Below are positions 12,069-22,659 of a DNA stretch of 64,000 nt, piece after piece (position 1 is the stretch's first letter; each line of letters starts with the position of its first letter). Under the pieces are notes generated by a model. It made no database searches, had not been told where the DNA came from, and saw only the letters and a program-made list of their open reading frames with translations. Source of the DNA: Hyalella azteca (lineage: Eukaryota > Arthropoda > Malacostraca > Amphipoda > Hyalellidae); assembly GCF_000764305.2 (NCBI RefSeq), contig NW_025945070.1, positions 1 through 64,000 of the forward strand, read 5' to 3'. The position numbers and the translations under genes are program-made.

Positions 12069-12540
12069 GTGAGCGAAGTATCAAGAAAATTGAACGCATA
12101 TGTGAAATCTTTGAATACAATTGGCCAGGTCATCAAATTCCCTCTCGTGCATTTCCTGTTGTAACCAAATTTCGTTGAAAATCATCCTGTTGTGAGAATG
12201 TGGAACAAGAGTCCCACATTCTTTTAAAAGATTAAATCAACACAAACACTTGAGAATGGCGATTGCGGTACAAAAAACCCCCCAAAAATTGAAAGAAAGT
12301 GTTCTTTAATGTACAGAAAGTTACCGGACTTCGAGCATCTTACCATCGAACCTTTAGAAACAATTTCGAAAACATCACGGTACATTGCTAACCCTTTCAG
12401 GACTGACTGGACATTTCGGTACTTTAAGGCTTATGTCACTAGACAGAAATAGCTGGACGACAGTGAATGTAACCGAGATCAAAGGGTCTAAAGGCAATTA
12501 GTTTTCACTCCTTTTTTACAACACTTCTCTTTAACTTCAC

Positions 12541-12900
12541 TTCTTGTCTGTCTGTCTGTCTGTCTGTCTGCTACAAATCTTATAATCAAAATTTAACACA
12601 CTTCTACTTATCCTATCGATCTGAAATTTTGCATACGTGTTTAAAGTTGGAGACAATGCATGAATCAAATGTCAAAATAAATGATTTTAAAAATTAAAAA
12701 AAAATTTTTTTTAATATTAAAAAAAGTGAAAAAATAATTTTGTCAGCTACAAATCTTATAACTGATATTTGACACACTTTTACGTGTCTAGTTGATCTAA
12801 AATTTTGCAAACTTGTGTGAAATCAGAGGCAATGCATGTATCAATTAACAGAATAAAAATTAAAAAAAATAAGTAAATTTTTTTAATTTTCGAAAATTAG
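12541..12900. repeat. Intronic repeat with (CTGT)n and a 176-bp tandem duplication
   Basis: A CTGT microsatellite spans about 12546-12570. Immediately after it a unit beginning GCTACAAATCTTATAA occurs at 12570 and again at 12746, about 176 bp apart, each with ATTTTGCA...CAATGCATG further in. The direct repeats at 49.3-50.1 kb share this plan (a TCTGTC run, then ATTTGGCATGCATG), so they may be distant members of the same family. Confidence 0.6.
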
Positions 12901-13103
12901 ATGAGAAATTCATTGTACCTACATCTGTAAGATTGGAGATACTGGATTTTTTGGAAGTGTTGTCTTTAAAAAGTAATTTTTAAACGTATATTATTACCTT
13001 TTTATATTCTTTTCATAATAAAGAACATAAATATACATTCGAGTCCAAGCGTGAACAATTGTTCACAATCGCTGTGAAGGGAATTCCGTGCATGGGTTTA
13101 AGT

Positions 13104-14704
13104 CAGTGGTTCCCAAAGTGGGCGATATCGCCCCCCTAGGGGCGCTGGATTTTGGGGGGCGGTAAGGAAGAAGAGGGCGGTAGGGGGGCGATAGGGGGGC
13201 AGAAGTCCGAAGTCGAAGTCAGAAGTTCGAACGTTTGTTTGACGATTTGTCCGTAACACGTGCAGCGCATGACTTCCAGCGATGCTTTTGTCACCCAGAT
13301 CTGTTTTTTAACCTTTCCTGAGTTTACGTCTCGGACAAATTAACGGCCGGACTCGCGGCCGGTCTCACGGCCTATTTCCAAATAAAACGATCAAGGAATA
13401 TCTCTCGAACTGATGAACTTAACTCGATGAAACTTAGTACACGTATTCGTTAGGACCTAACCATAATTTTTAGCTCGTAAAAATTGTTTGAATTTTGCTA
13501 TCGTTTGTTTTTGCCATAGTTATGTGGCAATACGGGCCGAAATTCACAGTGATCAAGTAATTTCTTCCAAACTACTGAACAGATCCGAACGAAATTTTGA
13601 ATTTGCAGTCCTAACTACCGAACGGTAATGTTTAGCTCGTGAAAATTTTTTGCGATTGTGCCTTCGTTTGCGAGTTTTTTTTCTCATTTCACCTTCATTC
13701 GTGATTTAAACAGCAATACGAGTTTAAATTCGCAGTAATCAAAAAATATTTTCCAAACTGCTGAACAGGATTGAACGAAACTTAGTTTATTTAAATACCT
13801 AACCTCAGCAACGGTGATGTTTAGCTCGTTACAATTTTTTCGTTTGCGAGTCATACGGCTATACGTCTACGGCTCTTGGTTAAACCGGCCGCTAGAAAAG
13901 CCGGTCGTTCCTCCTATATCTGTATAACTCGCGAACGAAAGCAAAATATAAAAGTTGTCACGAACTAAGCATCACCGTTGAGAGGTTAGGTAATTATATA
14001 CAAAGTTTCGTTGAAATCCGTTCTATAGTTTAGAAGAAATTTCTTGATCGCCGCAAATTTAAGTGACAAATTACCCGGCGATACGGGCCGAATATAAGGA
14101 AGTGTGAAATCAAGAATGACTGTGAAATGAAAAAAAAAACTCGCTAACGGAGGTAAAATCGGAAAAAATTTTATAAGCTGAAAATCACCGTTTGGTAGTT
14201 AGGAATGTATATTCAAAATTTCGTTCAAATCTGTTCAGTAGTTTGGGAGAAATTCTTTGATCACTGTGAATTTCGGCCTGTTTCGCAATATTCGCGTAAC
14301 GCACAAATGAAGGTGAAATTAAAAAATTACGAGCTAAACATCACCGTTAGGTTCTGATAAATGCGTGTTCCAAGTTTCATAGAGCTGCGTTCATTAGTTT
14401 GGGAGATATTACTTGATACTTGAATTTAGAGATTGGTGGTGAGACCGGCCACGAGTCCGGACGTAAATTCGCCCTAGAAGTACTAGGTTTCTGGTGATGA
14501 AACTGTTAAAACACCCGAAAAACATATTGGTTCACTAATTGGGGTTCTATTTGTGAAATACACATTTGTGTTTAACCTTTCTCTTTTAAAATTTATTTCC
14601 CCTAAATTTCAAGAAAGAGGCTTATGTCTGTGGGGGGGGGGGGCGCTAGAAATTCATTAGGGAGCCAAAGGGGGCGCCAGCCTGAAAAAGTTTGGGAACC
14701 ACTG
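13104..14704. mobile_element. Non-autonomous hAT-like element, 1601 bp, with foldback interior
   Basis: The left end is CAGTGGTTCCCAAAGTGGGC and the right end is the complement (AAGTTTGGGAACCACTG). This is the classic terminal sequence of many hAT transposons. The flanks are GTTTAAGT (13096-13103) and GTTTAAAT (14705-14712), an 8-bp target duplication with one mismatch. No transposase is seen. The interior is a large inverted repeat: three plus-oriented units (about 13390, 13550 and 13735) and three inverted units (about 13930, 14110 and 14300), each near 170 bp with AACTNCTGAAC and TTTAGCTCG motifs. The centre is near 13880-13910. Inserted in intron 1 of the protease gene. Confidence 0.85.
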
Positions 14705-14756
14705 GTTTAAATCAAATTTTGTCCTGTTTTTTGTTGTCGTTTTTGTTGGGGTCTGA

Positions 14757-15300
14757 CTTGGAAAGTGTGGAAAGGAGCTAGATGTGGTACAGAGTGGCCA
14801 CAAAGGAGAAGGAAAGGAATAATGGAAAGGTCACTGTGAGACGAAGAAAGGTGCATAGCGCATAATTAGGTTTTTTGCTGGTGTATGGGCTTAGTTAGGT
14901 TTGGGGAAGGGAGATGGATACCAGTCAGGGCCTTGGAAGGTTTACTTAAGGAGTGATGGAGGAGGTTGGTGGTTCATTAATTATGAAAAATTATTTCAAG
15001 TTTGAGTACTATTCAGGATAAATATGAAGGATATGTACTCTATTTGCGAGGGAATTTAATTTCTTTCCTTCTTTGTCGTTTAGAATATATTTGTTCTTAA
15101 AAAGTTGATATGATGATACAGGGGGTAATGGTGCTGGTGGTGATGATGATGATAAGATTGGTGAGTCATTCGAGATTCTGGGGCTTGTCGGTAGGTCTTC
15201 TGTCTCGTCTGTTTGTGTGAGTCACTCTCGATGCGCATTGTCTGTCCGTAAGCGTAATTATGCTCATGCTCAGGTCCATCATAGTGTATTGGATGATGAT
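14757..15300. repeat. Dispersed repeat family DR-A, copy 2
   Basis: Same orientation and segment order as 1330-1830: GGAAAGTGTGGAAAGGAGC opening, CAGGGCCTTGGA, AT-rich middle, GATGATGATGATAAGATTGG, then GGTGAGTC. It abuts the decayed reverse transcriptase on the minus strand, which suggests the family is LINE-derived. Confidence 0.5.
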
Positions 15301-15456
15301 GTGGATTGTGCGATTGGTGGTTACGTGTACAGAGGCAAGGGTCCTAGTGCGTGCATTTTTGAACTTTTGAATGGCCGGTTCTGCCTTGCTTAGGCGTTGG
15401 GGGGGGGGCAATGTTAGTTGATTGATGAGATCATATGTCTTGATGGTGGACCAAGT

Positions 15457-15770
15457 TTACCGTGCTCTATAGTTGGTGAAGGACTGTCTTTCTGTGGAAA
15501 TAGCACAATGTTCGTTTAGTGTTTGGGAATATAATAAGTCGGACCAGTGTGTATCTGTAATGAATCCAAAGGCTTTGTTTTGGATAATTTTCTGCAGTTT
15601 GAATATGGATGATATCAAATGGGTGCTGTTACCTTCAAGATAGTCTGTAAGCGTTTCAATAAAGGAAGGGTGAAGGTTCAGTTGCACGATTTTCTATAGT
15701 AGTTCGGTGTGCCAAAACTTGTAGAAAGCTTTAGTCACATCACAGAGCAAATAAATCACACATCAAGTCA
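15457..15770 (-). pseudogene. LINE reverse transcriptase fragment in protease intron 1
   Basis: On the minus strand the frame from about 15755 reads LLCDVTKAFYKFWHTELL, then a stop, then QLNLHPSFIETLTDYLEG and an open run to 15457. This is the RT fingers/palm region around motif A (D-V-T-K-A-F). The catalytic box is absent. A perfect 13-bp hairpin with a 3-nt loop (15768-15796) caps its upstream end. It is a fragment with no coding capacity. Confidence 0.7.
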
Positions 15771-15953
15771 CACCATTGACGATGTCAATGGTGTGATTTG
15801 TGCTACATGGTTCATGCTAGGATACTTCAATCTACATTCTTGCATAAATCTAACAAGTTGATAAATTAGTGTATTGTATCACTGCATTAAAATCTTTCAG
15901 ACAGAAACTCTGATGTTTACGATTGACATCCCGAAATGATTGAATGTTTTCAG

Positions 15954-16172
15954 CGGTCCCGCCGTCAACAATCCCAAGGTCCAGGAGTGGCCAGAACAAG
16001 ATAGTTGGTGGCGAAGATGCACGTCCTGGTCAGTTTCCCTACCAGCTGGGTTTATATGACGTGTCTGGCATCCCCAATGAATTCCTATGCGGGGCTATCG
16101 TCTACGCTACTGATACTATGATCACTGCTGCAAACTGTCAGATACTTCGACCACGATGATCATAGGAACCTG
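15954..16172 (+). CDS. Exon 2 of serine protease homologue: activation site and His57 region
   Basis: Starts after the acceptor TTTTCAG at 15953. It encodes VPPSTIPRSRSGQNK, then IVGGEDARPGQFPYQLGLYD and the Cys42-Cys58 loop FLCGAIVY...MITAANC. AAC replaces the CAC of the catalytic histidine, a single-base change. The frame then hits TGA at 16157. Shifting by one base after TGT restores RYFDHDDHRNL up to the donor CTG/GTAGTA at 16172, in phase with exon 3. Confidence 0.75.
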
Positions 16173-16748
16173 GTAGTATGTACATTTGTTTTACAATCTA
16201 GTCTAGTTCTACAACAAACATAAGGTGATTAATTTACACTAAAGGTAGAGCTAAAGAAACACATATTTTTTCTCAAAGTAAAGCCTAGTGCATGTTATTC
16301 CAAATTTCGATCGCACGTTTACTACCAAAAATTTAGTCTTCCTCTCAGTTCTCGTTCTGCTCTGGTACACACAACGGAAATGAGTTCAATCCTGCATACA
16401 TGCTTAGTTGAATTTTTACTAGCATTCATGGTTGAAGTTGTAGAAAAAGACCCTCAAATGATGCTTATTAGTCTTCGAAAAACACTTATTTAGAAATTCG
16501 TTGATACACATCAACGACATCTTATACACCAATTCGTTGATCCTCACATCAATCGTTTACGAGATTATACACTAGTTCAGGTTCAGCACGAAATGACAGA
16601 GCATTTCTTGATCGATACATGTATCGTATGATGAAAACACTTTCATTCTTATTAATCGCTATCATTCCATAGCTATTTTAGAGGAGGTATCTCGAATTGT
16701 AATATATATTACTTCCGCACTAATAAAACTGATTTTCTACAATTACAG

Positions 16749-17279
16749 CTTGTGGCTGGAAATCTCAGATTGCAATACGACGACGGGACAGAGCAATCAC
16801 GAAGCGTAGTTCAGATCATCGCGCACGAAAGTTACAACGTTAACACAGCTGAGAACGATATCGCATTATTAAAAGTTGACTCCTCTCTTGAATTTAACAC
16901 GTATGTGTCCGGGGTGACCTTGCCTTTTCAGGGACAGAACTTCTCTGGAAATGCTTTCGTTTCTGGATGGAGAACCTTGAGCCCCGGAGGCAGTACTCCA
17001 GGTAACCTGCAGTACGCCAGCGTGCCCATCGTCGACGACGAAACTTGTAGGAGCTTCTATGGAGCGTCAGCTATTGCCGACTCGATGATCTGTGCTGGAG
17101 ACGGAAACGAGACAACATGTAAGGGAGACGGTGGTGGCCCCATGACGTGCGGGGATTATCTCTGCGGAATTACCTCCTTTGGCTACGAGTGCAACAAGTT
17201 TGGGTACCCCGGAGTGAAAACAGAAGTCGTGAAAAGTCATGAAAACAGCATAAGTCGTGACTTCAACAATACTTCATGA
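16749..17279 (+). CDS. Exon 3 of serine protease homologue: Asp102 to C-terminus
   Basis: Begins after the acceptor AATTACAG and stays open for 176 codons to TGA. It encodes LVAGNLRLQYDD, HESYNVNTAENDIALLKVD (catalytic Asp kept), YVSGVTLPFQGQNF, FVSGW, CRSFYGASAIADSMICAGDG, then TTCKGDGGGPMTC where the active serine is glycine. The final residues (KTEVVKSHENSISRDFNNTS) depart from the family pattern TEVSYFVDWI seen in copy A, so the C-terminal helix is lost. Confidence 0.8.
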   Translation, partial: LVAGNLRLQYDDGTEQSRSVVQIIAHESYNVNTAENDIALLKVDSSLEFNTYVSGVTLPFQGQNFSGNAFVSGWRTLSPGGSTPGNLQYASVPIVDDETCRSFYGASAIADSMICAGDGNETTCKGDGGGPMTCGDYLCGITSFGYECNKFGYPGVKTEVVKSHENSISRDFNNTS

Positions 17280-18187
17280 ACGGGTGCGCCAGAGAAACTT
17301 ACTTATTTGAAAGGTCAATAAAAACAAAAGTACTTCAATTATTGTTTTAATTTTTTTTTATTTGAGAATATAGTTTCCCAAATTTTTTTTAATACAGTCT
17401 TGAAAATGACATCTCATAAATGACGGCCCCCATTGCGCATACACTGATGAAGTCGATTTTTGAAATCAATCGGTATTTTGGCAATGACGTCGCGAATGTT
17501 GTTCTTGAGGTGTGCTAAGGTCCGTGGTCGATCGACATAAACCAGAAATTTCAAATAACCCCATAAAAAGAAATCGCATGGATCAAATCTGGAGAGAGTG
17601 GCGGCCATTGGAGATCGCCTCTGAGAGAGATAAGGCGGTCGGGGAAATGATGTCGCAATAAATTCATTGAGTCTCGTGCTGTGTGTGATGTGGCTCCATC
17701 TTGCTGAAACCACACGTTCCTAACGTTCATTTCTTCGAGTCTTGGAAAAAAAATTCCTCGATCATGTTCCTGTAACGAGCTCCATTAACGGTAACTGCAC
17801 GTTCGTATTCTTCAAAAAATAATTCCCATTACCGACGTCGCACATCAGACAGTAATTCGCTTACAGTTAAGTGGCTTCTGGTGAAGCTCACATGGATTTA
17901 CACCACACCAATAACGCATGTTTTGCTTGTTGAGGCAGCCGGAAATGTGGAAGTGAGCCTCGTCACTGAAAAAAACGACCGCGTCTTCAGGCAGGTTGTC
18001 AACCAGCATTTCACATGCATTTCGACGGGCAACAAAATCGCATTCAGTTAATTCTTGCACAGCAGCAAATTAATTTGAGAAACTTTGAGAAACAAACTTG
18101 GGAACTTTCCCCTTCAGAAGCCCCTCTACCCGACCAATTAACCGCACAGGAATTTTTCAAATAAGTAAGTTTCTCTGGCGCACCCTG
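17280..18187 (-). mobile_element. Mariner-like element, internally deleted, with broken transposase
   Basis: 31-bp terminal inverted repeats match perfectly at 17282-17312 and 18155-18185 (start GGGTGCGCCAGAGAAACTTA). The right end is followed by TA, the mariner target site. On the minus strand the transposase shows FFSDEAHFHISGCLNKQN (about 17950), WFQQDGATSHTARDSMN (about 17700), PCDFFLWGYLKFLVYVDRPR (about 17570-17530) and RLHQCMRNGGRHL (about 17440). The N-terminal DNA-binding part is deleted and there are frameshifts and stops. The left end lies only about 2 bp past the stop codon of the protease gene. Confidence 0.9.
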
Positions 18188-18189
18188 TA

Positions 18190-19440
18190 TCTAAATGATA
18201 CAGCTAATTGTAAGATGCTCACATAATGTAAATATCTCGATAAAACATGTATAATTAAACCCAGTCATATGTCAACATGATAGGACATATTCAAAGAACT
18301 GTATTATAATGAGTGTAATAGGAATTTCAATAATTATTTCATTTTATACACCAAGCGATGCCATGCATGTTCTTCGGAGTTATTTCCTCAGTATATGACT
18401 AAGAGTGCATTCAGAGCCTTAATTGGATACATCTTACATATGAATTATTACAATTGTATTGTTGAATACCTTAATTTGAACTTAAATTTATCTCAAATGT
18501 TAAAAGTTTAGAATTTTATTTCTTATACGAAAAATCTGCCTAGCGTTACATTTGCGACATCATTCGCCTGTCTGTGTTATGATGAAAAAGTTGTTATGAT
18601 TTTTTTTTTCAATAAAATTATTTATCGCAAGCTGCCATATTGTCCGTCGTCAGTGCCTGAATTACGCGCTCCGGCTGGCTGAGTGGCGCTTTACGCGCCT
18701 TTGCCAACTCATTTTAAGACAAGCCGGGATGGACACTTTGGCTCGTCGTTGGTACGCATAGATTTGCTTGAGTGTACGTCAGTAGTGGCCCGTAAATTGA
18801 CGTAAAATCATTCCAGAAAAAGCGTCGACCACTGAAACGATCGACTTTTAACGCAAATTACTTTAAAGTGCAAGGAATCGTAAAATTAGACCCATAAACA
18901 GCAAGGCATGAAAAAGTTACACCGACGAAAAAAAGGCTGACCATCGTCAACCAGTGGCGGATGAATGACGTTAGTTTATCAAATTCAAATTTTCGTCGAC
19001 TTCAGAGTCACGCCATTGCTGGTATTGAGAAAGACTCTGACAGCCAGATCAAGGCCGGAGAAAATGCGCTTTAATGTCACTGCGACAATTTTTGCCCGGC
19101 CGCAAGATAGCCTAGCAGTCGAGTCGGACCTACATTACAGGGTGTTTTTGTGATCGCAAGGTGTGCAAAACTACAGTACATGAGTGCTGAGTGCACTAAA
19201 ATATTAATAATTTACTAGTTCTTCATTTTTTGGGTGCATTTCAGGGCACAGTTACGTGTTTGGGACCACACAATGGAAAGATAGTTTAATGCATTCAAGT
19301 AAACAGCCATTTTATTCCAGCTAAAACTGCGTCACCAAATCTGCCATCATCTCAATTTGTTGTTAAAAAACCTACTAGTTATTGACAACTGAGCCTGCAG
19401 TGCACACATCATTCGGACATCGCTGCAGAGCACAGGTCAT
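18190..19440. other. No gene seen between the protease and lectin genes
   Basis: AT-rich with one moderately GC-rich part at 18630-19150. Its only open frame (18965-19153) is unrecognised. TACAGGGTGTTTTTG at about 19136 resembles a mariner-type end but has no partner. Confidence 0.35.
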
Positions 19441-19447
19441 CCGGACA

Positions 19448-19674
19448 TCACTGCCGTGCACACACATACAATGAATTTTGTGTGCATGGCAAGTCCCCAA
19501 GGGAGGGGACAGCGTTATGGAACAAGAGAAATCCACAGTCTGAGTTATCGTTGGGCTCGAGCGGTCCCCAAAGTCCTGAACCAGGCAAGCCGGACATGAC
19601 TTGGCCGGTGCGCCAGGTCCACATGCGGTTGTTGCGGCGAAGCCACACGGTGTACGAACCAAAGGAAACGCCCG
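19448..19674 (-). CDS. Exon 3 of lectin copy 1: C-terminal half of the lectin domain
   Basis: Follows the acceptor TTTCATGACAG and encodes GVSFGSYTVWLRRNNRMW, WRTGQVMSG, LEPNDNSDCGFLL, then DLPCTQNSLYVCARQ and TGA at 19448. EPN, the downstream Cys, and the final YVC are standard C-type lectin landmarks. Length (75 codons) fits the paralogous exon within one codon. Confidence 0.8.
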
Positions 19675-19898
19675 CTGTCATGAAATAGAAGGGATTTTAA
19701 AATGGTTAAGAAGAGATTCAAAATTCAAATCACATTCAGATGAATATTTCGATTTGAATGCGAACTCTCGGCTATTTTCGGAACACTATTGAAATAGAGA
19801 ACATAAAAATTATTGCAAAATTTTCGTTTCATTTAGGGTGCAGCTGCATTCACACATCCTTATTATTCATACTTTTACAATTAAAAAATATCATTTAC

Positions 19899-20082
19899 CA
19901 AACCGGAATGCCGTTTGGTATAGGTAGGCAGCGAGCTTGAAGAAGTTGTCGGCGTAGAGAGTGACGAGCTGGGAGCCTCCCAGGGCACGAGGTCTGGGCG
20001 ACGGCGTACGGCACGTTGTTCTTGACCAAAACCACACAACCGACGTCCGCAACCCAGTCGAAGGTGGCCGGGCAGGGTGGGG
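19899..20082 (-). CDS. Exon 2 of lectin copy 1: N-terminal half of the lectin domain (frameshifted)
   Basis: Starts after the acceptor TTACACTCAG and encodes PPCPATFDWVADVGCVVLVK and AVAQTSCPG. One additional base follows, so GSQLVTLYADNFFKLAAYL is read in another frame. The donor is TTTG/GTAAATG, phase 1. The exon is 184 bp; the paralogue is 183 bp. Confidence 0.75.
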
Positions 20083-20089
20083 CTGAGTG

Positions 20090-21715
20090 TAAGGATGGTT
20101 TTAGTATTCGTAATCAGTAAGGTACGGACAAAGATTAACTAATAGTACTAATTAATTAATGATCAGTTAGTGTAATTTTGCAGCACCTTATCCAGCCCGC
20201 GTGAATTGACAATTTAGTCAAGCAGTAAAAGGTTTTCATCACATGAACCTTGAACTACTTCGAGATTCTAGACCGAGTTCCATCAGGTTCTAGACCGATC
20301 GATCATTTCTGATAGATGCCAAACGGAACTCTCACCCACCTTGGCGTTACGGTATGACAAGTAAACGACGTAGCATCATAGACGTCAAGTGCAAAATTAC
20401 TTCCAGTTCCTAGAAATCGCGCGAGATCGTGACATTCAATGAATTAAAACAATCATAGATGAGTTCTAAAATAAGAGTCAACAAAGCGATCAATATCGAC
20501 CACTGGGTAGTTGAGGACGGCGTACCAGATCGCGCAGAGGGTCGATAAATTTTTAGGGATCGGAACGATGTCTCTCAGGGGGAAGTAAGAAAAAATACAT
20601 CTTCAAAAGTAGGACATTTAGTGTTTAGAAAGTAAGAAATTTGGTCCAATAACATACTACAAAATAAACATGAAAAACTTGACATAAAGATTTCTCAAAT
20701 AAAATTAAATGTTGAAAACGAGACTTGTTTCCAATTCAGTACCCTCATCTGAGCCATTATTCGCACGTTTTGTATATTGGGAGTCGATGTAAATAGATAG
20801 GAATATCCTACGGATTAGTAGACTGGTAAAACTATTCGCTTATCCCTGATCTAAAACGATGGCCTTCGTCCATGAAACAAACCCCCGAGGCAAATGACGC
20901 TGAAACAACGTTGATTATGAATTGATTTCGTTTAAGTAGCGCTAAATCAAAGTTATTTCAACTTTATATGCTTGGCAATAACTCAGTTTTTATGTTAACA
21001 CGCGTGCGTCGCTTCCTGGCAACAATGTGCATTGTTTATTCGGCAACATAAACACATTACAAATAATGTAGCCTGTATATGTATATTTCTTCATCACCCG
21101 CGCTTCAGAGACATGGATGATAAAACAATCCTCATTATACTCCTTGTTCAAGGGTTGGGGTTAATCAACAACCGGTTTGTGATAGTGCACACAGCAAAAA
21201 CGCAGCAGTTATCTTTATCAAATGCTTCATAATTGGCAGCAGTTGTTTGGTGCCTTTGTGTCGTGCAGATGCAGAATGTGACACGCTTCTCATTTCAATT
21301 GTGTAATCCCACCGTTAATTGTGATGTATGTGACCAGAAAATAATTCAATTTTTCAAGTCTGCTGAATTCTGAACATTTTTAGAAACGAAAATTTCTTAG
21401 TTTTACTATCCACTTCTTAAAGTGATGTTTGTTGGGAAGCCCGTCAGCAGCTTGGCGGCAATCAAGAACACACAGTTGATCATCTTAGATTTTGGCAGCA
21501 ATAGAATTTCTTAACTGTATATGTTGGCATGAGTGTGTGATTTCAGCTGCTCGTATTCATATGCTCTAGGTTCTAATTTCCAATTCATCAAAATTTTTCC
21601 GGAGTAAAATCGAAGTACCACTATTTAGGTTATTTTTGATGAACTAAATCTTATAAGATTTATTATTGAAGTTGCCATCGGGCTAAACAATGTTAGAGAG
21701 GCCACAAACCCCATA
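20090..21715. other. Intron 1 of lectin copy 1, proximal part: nothing recognised
   Basis: AT-rich DNA with short open frames only. No domain, element end or tandem array could be supported. Confidence 0.4.
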
Positions 21716-22060
21716 TCAAATTTCGACGGTATTAATGTGTCTATTCTTCATTTCCTTATCGAAACTTTTATTTCTGTCAGCCGCTGGCGCAAGGACGCCC
21801 CAAGCGCGCCTGGCGGTGTAAATTAACGGTTCTATATATGTCCGCTTTAGGTTCCGGTTGCCGGAGCCAAATGCGCGCCGAAACAGAATCTTGTGAAATA
21901 CCTGCCGAGCTTTGGGTGATCGTTGGGCGCGCGTATTTGGTACCTGATACGTTCGGGACAGACACGGCCAAATCTGAAAAATGCGTTGAAAAACGTCCTC
22001 TCTCTTCCCCTCCTTATGGGGGGGTGGGGGAGGGAAGGGGCATTTGAATCTCTGTATGTA
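21716..22060. repeat. Dispersed repeat family DR-B, copy 1
   Basis: GC-rich compared with its surroundings. It is the inverted counterpart of 30200-30510: both contain CGTATTTGGTACCTGATACG or its complement, GACAGACACGGCC, TGTAAATTAACGG and a G-run flanked by CCCCTCC/GGGAGGGG. A third, more diverged copy is at 30780-31060. Open frames of 60-127 codons on both strands are not shared in frame between copies, so I do not call a gene. Confidence 0.7.
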
Positions 22061-22073
22061 CGCTATGTATATA

Positions 22074-22654
22074 CAGGGTGTTTCAGAATTAAGCAACCCT
22101 TTTAATTTGTTAATAAATAAAAAACTAAGAACGTTATGAAGTTGAAACTTGTTTTATTTAAAAGAAGAACATTTTTATGGTAATATTGTATCCTAGTTTT
22201 TAAATATAATATCTTTTAAATGCCCACCACAATTGTTTTGACAAAATAGGGCTCTTCTCTTCGTTGCTTTCATAACCTTCATTAGTGTTTCTGACGAGAG
22301 TGCAAATTTTTGATATCCGCAAATTTTCGATAAAGATATTTAAATGTGTTTTTTGAAGGATCCTTGTTTTGAAATGGATCCTGTAATCACGTTGAACTTC
22401 TGTTATTAACATCGTTATTGACTGTAGCGATAATTTTTGTTCTTTCTTCTTTGCTGTAGCGAATCATGATGAAAATTTAAGGCTTGATAATTAAACACAA
22501 ATTTAGCAAGCTATACAGGATAATGACGTAACTATGATGCAATATTACCATGAAAATGTTCTTCTTTTAAATAAAACAAGTTTCAACTTCATAACGTTCT
22601 TAGTTTTTTATTTATTAACAAATTAAAAGGGTTACTTAATTCTGAAACACCCTG
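22074..22654 (-). mobile_element. Short mariner-like element with 115-bp terminal inverted repeats
   Basis: The ends CAGGGTGTTTCAGAATTAAG are flanked by TA on both sides. The terminal repeats run 22074-22188 and 22540-22654 and differ at only a few positions. Between them, on the minus strand from ATG at 22467, is MIRYSKEERTKIIATVN and, after a stop, DPSKNTFKYLYRKF, which resembles the N-terminal DNA-binding part of a mariner-family transposase. The catalytic part is deleted. The solo end at 34750-34802 belongs to the same family. Confidence 0.85.
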
Positions 22655-22659
22655 TATAT

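Larger units (their letters stand above)
12026..17279 (+). pseudogene. Serine protease homologue gene, three exons, catalytically dead and frameshifted (copy B)
   Basis: Gene-level entry for exons 12026-12068, 15954-16172 and 16749-17279. All joints are GT-AG and the phases fit (phase 1, then phase 0). The product is a secreted S1-family protein: signal peptide, short propeptide ending NK, then IVGGED as in zymogen activation. The catalytic triad is altered: TAAHC reads TAANC (His57 to Asn), the Asp102 motif ENDIALLK is intact, and GDSGGP reads GDGGGP (Ser195 to Gly). Specificity residue 189 is Thr, not Asp. Exon 2 also needs one base removed to stay in frame with exon 3, and the C-terminus lacks the usual VDWI helix. 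It could be a non-catalytic serine protease homologue, a class used in arthropod immunity. The frameshift makes a recently dead gene more likely unless it is a sequencing error. Confidence 0.8.

Noticed and set aside
11882..12178. 98-codon frame as a complete small gene
   Set aside because: The signal peptide starts at the internal ATG 12026 and a consensus donor follows at 12069 whose phase fits protease exon 2; the remaining codons are intron.
21716..22096. 126-codon minus frame, and the 127-codon plus frame at 30134-30517
   Set aside because: Both lie in inverted copies of repeat DR-B. The two frames are partly alike, but stops and shifts differ between copies, including the third, so a conserved protein is not supported.
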